Shown here piece after piece: positions 47,584 to 58,324 of a stretch of 64,000 nucleotides of DNA (its first letter is position 1; each line of letters opens with the position of its first letter). Both the position numbers and the translations under genes were made by a program. Location of the stretch: positions 14,454,087 through 14,518,086 of the forward strand of contig OY755038.1 of NCBI GenBank assembly GCA_963576565.1, given 5' to 3'. The notes under the pieces are model-generated. The model did not search any database and was not told where the DNA came from. It saw nothing but the letters and a program-made list of their open reading frames with translations. This stretch comes from Aspidapion aeneum. Lineage: Eukaryota > Arthropoda > Insecta > Coleoptera > Brentidae.

Positions 47584-47821
47584 ATAAAAACATACAAAGA
47601 ATATAAAGAAATAAAAGGGTCATTCCATAAATAACTAACAATTTTATATAATATCGCACAAACTAAAAGTGACATATAACATTTAATTTGACTATTGGAT
47701 TCTATTCTATCTATAAAAAGGCAATTTCCACAAAAATGAAATTCCGATAGGTAAATAAAAAAAGTTATAGGCCCTTTCTCAAAATGCAGACTAAAAACCC
47801 GCTGTCGCTTAAAAATGGCTA

Positions 47822-49107
47822 ACTAGGATGGGATGAAAAGTTTCCGGCCTAGCCTATAGCAGGCCCGATTTGCTTTTTTGTTCCAACGTGTTTGTATAGC
47901 CTTGCTTGTGATCAGTATACGCTCGAAGTTTAAAGTGAGTGCGTCAAGTAGTTCGTGTCCTGCTTATTTTGAAAGTTTACTCAGTGTGTCAATTTTAAAA
48001 GATGAAGAAAACGAGATAAGAACCGTGATAAAATATTTTCATATCAAAGGGTTATCGCCGACGGAAATAACAGCTGAACTAGATGCTACACTAGGGGAAT
48101 CTGCTCCTTCCTAAACCACAGTTAAAACCTGGGTATCGGACTTTAAACGTGGTCGTACTAGCACTGATGATACTTCGCGTTCTGGCAGGACAAAAACGGC
48201 AACTTCTGAAGAAACGGTGCAAACCATTCACAAACTAATTCTAAAAGATCGCAGATTAAGACTGGAAGAGGTAGCTGAGACTGTGGGCATATCAAAAGAG
48301 CGAGTTCACCATATTTTATGTGAAGTTTTAGGTATGAGAAAGCTATCCGCCCGATGGGTGCCGCGTTTGCTGACGCCAGATCAAAAGCTCGTGCGTCTAA
48401 CCATTTCAGAGGAGAATTTGGCATTGTTTAGACGTGATTCAGGGGACTTTTTGCGTAGATTTATTACGGTTGATGAAATATGGGTTCATCATTATACCCC
48501 TGAAACTAAGCAACAGTCCAAACAATGGACGGCAAAGGTCGAACCAGTTCCAAAGAAGGCAAAGGCAGTACCGTCTGCTGGAAAGGTCATGGCAACGGTC
48601 TTTTGAGACGCTAAAGGTATACTACTCAAAGATTATCTCGAAAAAGGAAGAACAATATATTCAGAGTACTACAGCGACTTACTGGACCAGCTCATGCAGA
48701 ATATAAGCGAAAAACAACCTGGTTTGGTAAAAAATAAAATTCTGTTTCATCAGGACAATGCACCTTGCCACAAGTCCGCTCTTGTAATGGCTAAAATCCA
48801 TCAGCTAGGCTTTGAACTGTGAAACCATCCACCTTATTCGCCAGACTTAGCCCCGTCAGATTTTTATTTGGTTCCAAATCTAAAAAAAATTCTTGCTGGA
48901 AAAAAATCGGAGTCGGAAGTCCTTGCAGCTACAAACGCCTATTCGACGACTTGGATAAAATCAGACTTCAGTGATGGCATCAAATCAGTTGAACATCGTT
49001 GGGCCAAATGTATTAGCTTACAAGGGGACTATGTAGAAAAATAAATTATTATTTAGTTACTATGGTGTTGTGTTCTGTTAGGCTGGACACTTTTCATCCC
49101 ATCCTCG
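47822..49107 (+). mobile_element. mariner element with inactivated transposase
   Basis: Inverted ends read AGGATGGGATGAAAAGT followed by TCCRGCCTA, with TA at each side. The transposase (48002-49041) shows the mariner N-terminal helix-turn-helix region (GLSPTEITAELDATLGESAP), VDEIWVHHYTPE with the first catalytic Asp, FHQDNAPCH with the second, and YSPDLAPSDFYL with the third (D,D34D type). Stops occur at about 48112 (TAA) and 48821 (TGA), and there is a frame break near 48605. It is close to intact but dead. Confidence 0.88.
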
Positions 49108-49212
49108 TATATCAAAAAGCTTCTCTTGAAAATCAATCCTCGCAAATGTATGGTGACCTACCTTAGAAACACCTGAAAGCCCCTAAAAAAATGGAATTTG
49201 GGACACCCTGTA

Positions 49213-49593
49213 TGTATTGTATTCGAAAGTGGTGGCAGGCCCTACTGGACCTCCATGCACTGCGACCACAAATGGATCTATTGTGCCTACATACTGATCT
49301 ATGTACCTACATACTGAGTTTGACTAAAGTGGCATATTTTTTTTCCACCCAGTTCATAAAAAAACTCTGCAGATTACAACAGTATGATTTAGGCTTAACA
49401 CTTTGGCTCAAAGATATACCACTAAGGCCTGTCTCTGGGACACCCTGTACATTAACATTATATAACTCACAAATTTATTACAGTATTAAGTATTATGTCT
49501 ACTCGGAAACGGTGATTTAAATATTAATCAAATCAAAATTTATTATACACATTATAAATACACACATATAGCACCAATCTTTTCCTGATTCTA
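49213..49593 (+). other. Spacer with a second GGGACACCCTGTA end
   Basis: A lone GGGACACCCTGTA at about 49438 is the right end of another copy of the GGGTGTCCCA family. The 109-codon frame here is not conserved. Confidence 0.4.
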
Positions 49594-49755
49594 TACAAGG
49601 TGTTTCGTATCGTTATGGTTAAATTTTGAGAGCATAAAGTACACTTATTTTTAACTAAAAAAAAAATAAAAACTTGTAAATCCATTTTTATTTGTTTCAA
49701 AGTTACACGCCTATATTATTTGGAGCGTATGCAGTAGGCTGCCGAACATCTAAAA

Positions 49756-50027
49756 CCCGGTTCCCACCTACTACTTTCTCGTGCGTGCCCCCGCATGCGT
49801 CACATGACTGTCATAACATATAACACCCGGTTCCCACCTACGACTTTCTCGTGGGGCCCGCTAACGCGTCACATGATCTCAATATGAAATGTTATGACAG
49901 TCATGCGACGCGTGCGCGGGCACGCACGAGAATGTCGTAGGTGGGAACCAGGTTTGACATATTGAGATCATGTGACGCGTGAGCGGGCACCCACGAGAAA
50001 GTCGTAGGTGGGAACAGGGTGGCATAT
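49756..50027. repeat. Foldback MITE, two nested pairs of CCCGGTTCCCACCTA arms
   Basis: The left arms CCCGGTTCCCACCTAC occur twice (49759, 49827) and the inverted arms GTAGGTGGGAAC twice (about 49937, 50008). GCGTCACATGATCTC and its complement lie within. A single-unit relative is at 52155-52266. Confidence 0.75.
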
Positions 50028-50210
50028 TTACGTTTCCGTGCTCATTTCACGTCGGCGCGGTTTTGAAATAGACACGGAAATGTTACAATATATTTGGGTT
50101 CAAATACGTGTTGATTTTAAGAGTGTTGATCTCGAAATGAGCACGGATCTGTAAGAGAACTTCGCTCATTAAACTATTACAAAAGCGTATTCAACTGTCA
50201 GGTTAAAACG

Positions 50211-50640
50211 CTAACATAACGAAAGCTAATCAATCAAATCTAACCGAACCGAACCAAAGCAAACTGAACCAATAATTAAAAAAAAAAACTTTCCTGACTT
50301 CCGACCCGGGATCCTAGAGGATGTGAATCCGAACCGAAACGAACCGAATTGAACCAAACCGAACCAAAGCAAACTGAACCAACAATTAAAAAAAACTTTC
50401 CTGACTTCTTTCCCGGGATCCTAGAGGATGTGAATAGTGTTGTAGTTTAGTTTGGTTAGGTTAGGTTTGGTTCGGTTTAGTTAGGATCGGTTCGGTTCGG
50501 ATTCACATCCTCTAGGATCCCGGGTAGGAACTCAGGAAAGTTTTTTTTTTTAATTATTGGTTCAGTTTGCTTTGGTTCGGTTCGGTTCGGTTAGATTTGA
50601 TTGATTAGCTTTTGTTAGGTTAGGTTTTTGAAACTTTCTA
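50211..50640. repeat. Long imperfect palindrome rich in CCGAAC/GGTTCG
   Basis: CTAATCAATCAAATCTAACC at the left is mirrored by GGTTAGATTTGATTGATTAG at the right. CCCGGGATCCTAGAGGATGT appears twice on the left and once inverted on the right. Confidence 0.8.
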
Positions 50641-51573
50641 TTTTCATGTGGTTAGAAATCAAGTGAAAATCATTATCATTAAAATTTATTAATAACAGAA
50701 CAACATCTGTCGTCGTAGTTGCCGGTGTAAGACAATGAACACTGAACTTTGCAGGTATAGTTAATGGAAACTTCAAAGAATTTCAAAATCTTGAGTAATA
50801 TTAGTACAAATACTTTTAAACTGCTCCATAATTTTCATATTAACAAACATATAACCTCAAAATCAAACTAATAAACAACGTGAATCCAATTTAAGTTTCA
50901 AATGTGCACTAATAAGTAAACCCCTGCGCTGCGTAATTCAATACAAATCCGTGCCTTCTTCGAGCCTCGGCGCCTTAAAATCAACAAGCATTTGTAACCA
51001 AATATGTTGCAACATTTCCGTGTCTATTTCAAAACAGCGCTGCCGTGAAATCAGCACGGAAACGTAAATACGCAACCGGGTGTAAGACAAAACAAACGCG
51101 ATAATAGGGATAACTACTTCAACTGTTAGCTTACGGGCACAAGCCTGCACTAAACAAGGAGGTGGGCATTTTGAAAATATTCTTAATTGACCTTTTCTTA
51201 AATAAAATCATTATTTATTAACTTTACGAATGTATTTTTATTGTTATCTAAAAATAATATTCATAGGCGTGTAACTTTAAAACAAATAAAAATGGAAATA
51301 CAAGTTTGTGTTTCTTTCTCCAAAAAATTTGAACATAAGGATATGGAACACCTTGTATAATTTTCTTTTTACACCTACGGCACCTATTTTTAGTTCGTAT
51401 ATTTTTTTGGCAAAAACCTTTATGTCAAGATTTATGAAAATAGTTCTGGGACCTGTATTATTGACTTCTCGATGGGAAGTCACACCCACCGCTTTTCTCG
51501 GGGGTTTTGGGATTTTTTTTTCATTGGAAAGTTATACGTAGATCTCCTTCATTCAAACCCGAACCAACCTTAA

Positions 51574-52150
51574 GCGGGGTCTACACATAACGTTTTGCCT
51601 GACGTTTTACTTGATCAGGTAAAACGGATCAGGCAAAACCTTTTTTGTAGACAATAAAACGTACGTTTTGCCTGAACTGAACAGGACTGAAGTCGGACCT
51701 GTTCAACTGATCGGTAGAGGCTTTGTTTCTGGTAAAACGTCAGTTTTAGCGGCATTTCTTGTGGTAGTGCATACAATTTTAATTCGTTTCGAGTGCAACT
51801 TAGAAGTTGGTATACGAACCGTCCGACATTAGATAAGATAATTTTTCAGGAAATCAAATACGTTATTGTCTTCCTCCACTAATTTTTAATTTGTTTTACA
51901 CAAATAGTCCCGACATGTTTCGTAAGCAGAAACTTACATCTTCAGGGGACATTACCAAACTAAATCAGCCAACATTTTGAAAAACTGGTTAAAAAACTAT
52001 GTTTAGCTACTGAAACGGTTAAGTCATAGACATTTAAAATAAAAAACATTATTGACAAAAGCAGTGCTTCCTCCATGGTGTATCAAAAACTGATCTAAAA
52101 CCATACGTGACAGGCAAGACGTAAGGTAAAATGTTATGTCTAGACCGGGC
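51574..52150. mobile_element. Inverted-repeat element containing a hammerhead-like motif
   Basis: Ends GCGGGGTCTACACATAACG and the inverted GCCCGGTCTAGACATAAC. Between them the ACGTTTTGCCTGA motif recurs. A ribozyme-like stem-loop lies at 51907-51949 on the minus strand. Confidence 0.6.
51907..51949 (-). ncRNA. Hammerhead-ribozyme-like stem-loop
   Basis: Reading the minus strand: GTCCC, then CTGAAGA (fits CUGANGA), then a GTAAG/CTTAC stem with a 6-nt loop, then GAAAC, a short spacer ending in GTC, and GGGAC, which pairs with the first GTCCC. One extra U lies between the core and stem II. Activity is not shown. Confidence 0.45.
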
Positions 52151-52154
52151 TTTA

Positions 52155-52266
52155 CACCCGGTTCCCAACTACGCTGACGCGTCACATGATCTCAATATGA
52201 AATGTTATGATAGTCATGTGACGCGTGCGCGGGCACGCACGAGAAAGTCGTAGGTGGGAACCGGGT
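52155..52266. repeat. Short foldback MITE, CCCGGTTCCCA arms
   Basis: A single-unit relative of 49756-50027: CACCCGGTTCCCAACTACG at the left and GTAGGTGGGAACCGGGT at the right. The stretch from here to 52783 shows no gene. Confidence 0.7.
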
Positions 52267-52783
52267 TTTAGTTTATAAACGGTTTGATGTTCACGATACG
52301 GTGTAATTTGAGCGTTGCAACTTTTATAAAATGACAAATATTCTTCTGACCAATGCACAAATCATATAATGCTTGCAATGCATAACAAGTATTTTTCCAA
52401 AGTGATTTTTCGCTTCAGTTATTAGGCCACCTAGAAACTGATGAACGACTGACTGATCACATGCTGTCCAGTTTGAATTTAAATAAAAAAGGTGTTAAAT
52501 AAATTCAACATAACAAGAAAAGTTACTTCAGCAAATCAGAAGAAATTGTAATTGATTTAAGCGAACGTGCCCACATTTTTATATTTCCTCTGCAGAAAAA
52601 TTTAAGATATTTTGTGGAATTATTTAGTTTATTTATTTCTTCTTTTAAATCTTCACCATCTACGGTAACTGTAGCAAGAGGCTCTTTGTCGATTGGCAAC
52701 TGGTTTTTTAACTTTGTTTAAAATATTCTCAGATTTTAATTTTATTAGTATTTTCTGTACAATTCTTTCATTTATGTGCTTTA

Positions 52784-52999
52784 CTATAATTGAACGTCCC
52801 TATATTTTTGTACGTCCTCTGCAGAAGTATCCGAAACGTTACTGAGTGATGTTCTGCTGTTACTATTCCACTTATCCATTTTCTTCTTGTAAATCAGAAG
52901 ATCTGGACCGTCCAAAGGCCCATAGTAGATGGGTTGCGTATAAAAGCCTTTATTATTTTTTATAACTCGACTAGTTTTAATTCCGTTTAGTGCGACCAC
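52784..52999 (-). pseudogene. Exon C copy 10 (internal deletion)
   Basis: Open 71-residue frame lacking seven residues (IADYGVP) between QP and IYYGPLDGP. This is the most diverged copy and the end of the array. Confidence 0.65.
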
Positions 53000-53186
53000 A
53001 GATTTTGCTTTGGTTAGGTTAGGCGGTGAATATCTATTATTTATATTATTGTTACACTTGATAGGCTCGTTGAAACGAACAATTTGTGTACATTTTTTAT
53101 TGGCAAAGACACCATCATTGTAGGTGGTCTAACAATCTTTTCAATTATAAATTTAGAATCATCTTTCCTAATTTTTATGTACAATG

Positions 53187-53424
53187 CTATAACTGAACGT
53201 CTCTATATTTTTGTACTTCCTCTGCAGAAGTACCCGAAACGTTCCAGAGTGATGTTTTGCTGTTACTATTTAACTTATCCATTTTTTTTCTTGTAAATCA
53301 GAAGATCTGGACCGTCCAAAGGCCCATAGTAGATTGGTACTCCATAATCTGCTATGGGTTGCGTATAAAAACCTTTATTATTTTTTTTAACTCGACTAGT
53401 TTTACTTCCGTTTAGTGCGACCAC
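53187..53424 (-). pseudogene. Exon C copy 9 (frameshifted)
   Basis: Recognisable by the GPLDGP block and the GTGCGACCAC variant at its 5' side. The frame is broken near the KKMDK segment, where the T-run is longer than in other copies. It belongs to a shorter repeat unit that has lost the middle segment. Confidence 0.65.
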
Positions 53425-53611
53425 AGATTTTGCTTTGGTTAGGTTAGGCGGTGAATATCTATTATTTATATTATTGTTACATTTGATAGGCTCGTTGAAA
53501 CGAACAATTTGTATACATTTTTTATTGGCAAAGACACCATCATTGTAGGTGGTCTGACAATCTTTTCAATTATAAATTTAGAATCATCTTTCCTAATTTT
53601 TATGTACAATG

Positions 53612-53848
53612 CTATAACTGAACGTCTCTATATTTTTGTACCTCTTCTGCAGAAGTACCCGAAACGTTACTGAGTGATGTTTTGCTATTACTATTAAACT
53701 TATCCATTTTCTTTTTGTAAATCAGGAAATCTGGTCCATCTAAGGGCCCGTAATAAATCGGCACACCATAATCTGCTATAGGTTGAGCATAAAAACCTTT
53801 ATTATTTTTTATAACTCGACTAGTTTTAATTTCGTTTAGCGCGTCCAC
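53612..53848 (-). pseudogene. Exon C copy 8 (open frame, exon C-like variant)
   Basis: Intact 78-residue frame. It shares silent and coding variants with the authentic exon C (for example KMDKFNSNSK rather than KMDKLNSNSK), unlike copies 2-7. Confidence 0.7.
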
Positions 53849-54299
53849 TGATTTTGCTTTGGTTAGTTTAAGCGGTGAATATCTATTATTTCATTTGTTG
53901 TTACAGTTGATAGGATCGTTGAAAGGAACAATTTGTATAATTTTTGAACTGTAAACTTCTTTAGGCGCGTTTAGCAGTTTTTGTGGGTAGTGAATTGAAC
54001 TGAGCCGTCAGGCTCGGCTATGTAACGCTCATTCGGGTGAAGTCGGCTCGAGTCGACTAACTGTGAGAGGAACATTCAGCGAGCGATATGATGATGCAGA
54101 TGAAGGACAGTAATATTAATTTCGCTTGTTGAAGTTTACACTTCTGCCGTGTGGTCTTAAGCACACACAATTTTTTTTTATAACGAGTATCAGCCTGAGG
54201 CATATCATTGTCTATTAATTTTTGTTGTCGGTGATCTAACATTCGTTTCAATTATAAATTTAGAATCATTTTTCCTAATTTTTATTTACAATGCTATAA

Positions 54300-54526
54300 C
54301 TAAACGTCTCTATATTTTTGTACCTCCTCTGCAGACGTACCCGAAACGTTACTGAGTGATGTTTTGCTGTTACTATTTAGCTTATCCATTTTTTTCTTGT
54401 AAATCAGAAAATCTGGACCGTCTAAGAGCCCGTAATAAATCGGCACACCATAATCTGCTATAGGTTGAGCATAAAAACCTTTAATATTTTTTATAACTCG
54501 ACTAAAATTTCGTTTAGTGCGTCCAC
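54300..54526 (-). pseudogene. Exon C copy 7 (frameshifted, shortened tail)
   Basis: Combines the 4-nt deletion seen in copy 4 with the premature TAG after RDV seen in copy 6. Confidence 0.65.
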
Positions 54527-54976
54527 AGATTTTGCTTTGGTTAGTTTAGGCGGTGAATATCTATTATTTCATTTGTTGTTACAGTTGATAGGATCGTTGA
54601 AAGGAACAATTTGTATAATGTCTGAAGTGTAAACTTCTTTAGGCGCGTTTAGTAGTTTTTGTGGGTAGTGAATTGAACTGAGCCGTCAGGCTCCGCTATG
54701 TAACGCTCATTCGGTTGAAGTCGGCTCCAGTCGACTACTGTGAGAGGAACATTCAGCGAGCGATATGATGATGCAGATGAAGGACAGTAGTATTAATTTC
54801 GCTTGTTAAAGTTTACACTTCTGCCGTGTGGTCTTAAGCACACACAATTTTTTTTTATAGCGAGTATCAACCTGAGGCATATCATTGTCTATTAATTTTT
54901 GTTGTCGGTGATCTAACATTCGTTTCAATTATAAATTTAGAATCATTTTTCCTAATTTTTATTTACAATGCTATAA

Positions 54977-55207
54977 CTAAACGTCTCTATATTTTTGTAC
55001 CTCCTCTGCAGACGTACCCGAAACGTTACTGAGTGATGTTTTGCTGTTACTATTTAGCTTATCCATTTTTTTCTTGTAAATCAGAAAATCTGGACCGTCT
55101 AAGGGCCCGTAATAAATCGGCACACAATAATCTGCTATAGGTTGAGCATAAAAACCTTTATTATTTTTTATAACTCGACTAGTTTTAATTTCGTTTAGCG
55201 CGTCCAC
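54977..55207 (-). pseudogene. Exon C copy 6 (shortened tail)
   Basis: The codon after RDV is a stop (CAG to TAG), removing the final Gln-Leu. It also reads ADYCVP for ADYGVP. Confidence 0.7.
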
Positions 55208-55676
55208 TGATTTTGCTTTGGTTAGTTTAAGCGGTGAATATCTATTATTTCATTTGTTGTTACAGTTGATAGGATCGTTGAAAGGAACAATTTGTATAAT
55301 TTCTGAAGTGTAAACTTCTTTAGGCGCGTTTAGCAGTTTTTGTGGGTAGTGAATTGAACTGAGCCGTCAGGCTCCGCTATGTAATGCTCATTCGGGTGAA
55401 GTCGGCTCGAGTCGACTAACTATGAGAGGAACATTCAGCGAGCGATATGATGATGCAGATAAAGGACAGTAGTATTAATTTCGCTTGTTGATGCCGTGTG
55501 TTCTTAAGCACACACAATTTTTTTTTTATAGCGAGTATCAGCCTGAGGCATATCCAAAAACATTCAACTTGAATTTCTTTGGGCATATCATTATCTATTA
55601 ATTTTTGTTGTAGGTGATCTAACATTCGTTTCAATTATAAAGTTAGAATCATCTTTCCTAATTTTTATGTACAATG

Positions 55677-55913
55677 CTATAACTGAACGTCTCTATATTT
55701 TTGTACCTCCTCTGCAGACGTACCCGAAACGTTACTGAGTGATGTTTTGCTGTTACTATTTAGCTTATCCATTTTTTTCTTGTAAATCAGAAAATCTGGA
55801 CCGTCTAAGGGCCCGTAATAAATCGGCACACCATAATCTGCTATAGGTTGAGCATAAAAACCTTTATTATTTTTTATAACTCGACTAGTTTTAATTTCGT
55901 TTAGTGCGTCCAC
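55677..55913 (-). pseudogene. Exon C copy 5 (open frame)
   Basis: Intact 78-residue frame ending KYRDVQL, essentially the array consensus. Confidence 0.7.
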
Positions 55914-56358
55914 TGATTTTGCTTTGGTTAGTTTAAGCGGTGAATATCTATTATTTCATTTGTTGTTACAGTTGATAGGATCGTTGAAAGGAACAATTTG
56001 TATAATTTCTGAAGTGTAAACTTCTTTAGGCGCGTTTAGCAGTTTTTGTGGGTAGTGAATTGAACTGAGCCGTCAGGCTCCGCTATGTAACGCTCATTCG
56101 GGTGAAGTCGACTCGAGTCGACTAACTGTGAGAGGAACATTCAGCGAGCGATATGATGATGCAGATGAAGGACAGTAGTATTAATTTCGCCTTGTTGAAG
56201 TTTACACTTCTGCCGTGTGGTCTTAAGCACACACAATTTTTTTTATAACGAGTATCAGCCTGAGGCATATCATTGTCTATTAATTTTTGTTGTAGGTGAT
56301 CTAACATTCGTTTCAATTATAAATTTAGAATCATTTTTCCTAATTTTTATGTACAATG

Positions 56359-56591
56359 CTATAACTGAACGTCTCTATATTTTTGTACCTCCTCTGCAGA
56401 AGTACCTGAAACGTTACTGAGTGATGTTTTGCTGTTACTATTTAGCTTATCCATTTTTTTCTTGTAAATCAGAAAATCTGGACCGTCTAAGGGCCCGTAA
56501 TAAATCGGCTCTACATAATCTGCTATAGGTTGAGCATAAAAACCTTTATTATTTTTTATAACTCGACTAAAATTTCGTTTAGTGCGTCCAC
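56359..56591 (-). pseudogene. Exon C copy 4 (frameshifted)
   Basis: Has a 4-nt deletion in the KTSRV region (ACTAAAATTTCG in place of ACTAGTTTTAATTTCG on the plus strand), which breaks the frame. It shares this deletion with copy 7. Confidence 0.7.
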
Positions 56592-57024
56592 AGATTTTGC
56601 TTTGGTTAGTTTAGGCGGTGAATATCTATTATTTCATTTGTTGTTACAGTTGATAGGATCGTTGAAAGGAACAATTTGTATAATTTTTGAACTGTAAACT
56701 TCTTTAGGCGCGTTTAGCAGTTTTTGTGGGTAGTGAATTGAACTGAGCCGTCAGGCTCCGCTATGTAACGCTCATTCGGGTGAAGTCGGCTCGAGTCGAC
56801 TAACTGTGAGTGGAACATTCAGCGAGCGATATGATGATGCAGATGAAGGACAGTAGTATTAATTTCGCTTGTTGATGCCGTGTGGTCTTAAGCACACACA
56901 ATTTTTTTTTATAGCGAGTATCAGCCTGAGGCATATCATTGTCTATTAATTTTTGTTGTAGGTGATCTAACATTCGTTTCAATTATAAATTTAGAATCAT
57001 TTTTCCTAATTTTTATGTACAATG

Positions 57025-57261
57025 CTATAACTGAAAGTCACTATATTTTTGTACCTCCTCTGCAGAAGTACCCGAAACGTTACTGAGTGATGTTTTGCTG
57101 TTACTATTTAGCTTGTCCATTTTTTTCTTGTAAATTAGAAAATCTGGACCGTCTAAGGGCCCGTAATAAATCGGCACACCATAATCCGCTATAGGTTGAG
57201 CATAAAAACCTTTATTATTTTTTATAACTCGACTAGTTTTAATTTCGTTTAGCGCGTCCAC
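57025..57261 (-). pseudogene. Exon C copy 3 (open frame)
   Basis: Intact 78-residue frame; the tail is changed to KYSDFQL instead of KYRDVQL. Confidence 0.7.
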
Positions 57262-57655
57262 TGATTTTGCTTTGGTTAGTTTAAGCGGTGAATATCTATT
57301 ATTTCATTTGTTGTTACAGTTGATAGGATCGTTGAAAGGAACAATTTGTATAATTTCTGAAGTGTAAACTTCTTTAGGCGCGTTTAGCAGTTTTTGTGGG
57401 TAGTGAATTGAACTGAGCCGTTAGGCTCCGCTATGTAACGCTCATTCGGGTGAAGTCGGCTCGAGTCGACTGTTAGAGGAACATAGTATTAATTTCGCTT
57501 GTTGATGCCGTGTGGTCTTAAGCACACACAATTTTTTTTTTATAGCGAGTATCAGCCTGAGGCATATCATTCTCTATTAAGTTTTGTTGTAGGTGATCTA
57601 ACATTCGTTTCAATTATAAATTTAGAATCATTTTTCCTAATTTTTATGTACAATG

Positions 57656-57892
57656 CTATAACTGAACGTCTCTATATTTTTGTACCTCTTCTGCAGACTT
57701 ACCCGAAACGTTACTGAGTGAGGTTTTGCTGTTACTATTTAGCTTATCCATTTTTTTCTTGTAAATCAGAAAATCTGGACCGTCTAAGGGCCCGTAATAA
57801 ATCGGCACACCATAATCTGCTATAGGTTGAGCATAAAAACCTTTATTATTTTTTATAACTCGACTAGTTTTAATTTCGTTTAGCGCGTCCAC
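57656..57892 (-). pseudogene. Exon C copy 2 (open frame)
   Basis: Intact 78-residue frame ending KYRDVQL, with one coding change, VSGKSAEE for VSGTSAEE. No acceptor in phase with exon B is evident immediately upstream, so use as an alternative terminal exon is unproven. Confidence 0.7.
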
Positions 57893-58324
57893 TGATTTTG
57901 CTTTGGTTAGTTTAAGCGGTGAATATCTATTATTTCATTTGTTGTTACAGTTGATAGGATCGTTGAAAGGAACAATTTGTATAATTTCTGAAGTGTAAAC
58001 TTCTTTAGGCGCGTTTAGCAGTTTTTGTGGGTAGTGAATTGAACTGAGGCGTCAGGCTCCGCTATGTAACGCTCATTCGGGTGAAGTCGGCTCGAGTCGA
58101 CTAACTGTGAGAGGAACATTCAGCAAGCGATATGATGATGCAGATGAAGGACAGTAGTATTAATTTCGCTTGTTGATGCCGTGTGGTCTTAAGCACACAC
58201 AATTTTTTTTATAGCGAGTATCAGCCTGAGGCATATCATTTTCTATTAATTTTTGTTGTAGGTGATCTAACATTCGTTTCAATTATAAATTTAGAATCAT
58301 TTTTCCTAATTTTTATGTACAATG

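Larger units (their letters stand above)
46496..49212. mobile_element. Third GGGTGTCCCA-ended element with two nested insertions
   Basis: Left ends GAGGGTGTCCCAAATTTGA occur twice, 63 bp apart (46496 and 46559), as a short direct duplication. The right end GGGACACCCTGTA is at 49212. The arms share ATTCCATAAG-type inner sequence and a CTTTTAGTTTTTGAGAT block with the elements at 20.3 and 42.7 kb. A minisatellite MITE (47051-47583) and a mariner (47822-49107) sit inside. Confidence 0.7.
49594..51357. mobile_element. TA-flanked inverted-repeat element with nested palindromes
   Basis: Ends TACAAGGTGTTTCGTATC and the inverted TACAAGGTGTTCCATATCC, with TA at each side. Further matched arms are AGTTACACGCCTAT (49700 and 51265) and the ACGGAAATGTTACAATAT type (50030-50130 against 50965-51075). 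MITE-like palindromes sit at 49756-50027 and 50211-50640. Confidence 0.75.

Noticed and set aside
50441..50640. GGTTAGG-like runs as an internal telomere repeat
   Set aside because: The units are irregular mixtures of GGTTCG, GGTTTG and GGTTAGG inside a palindrome, not a regular TTAGG array.
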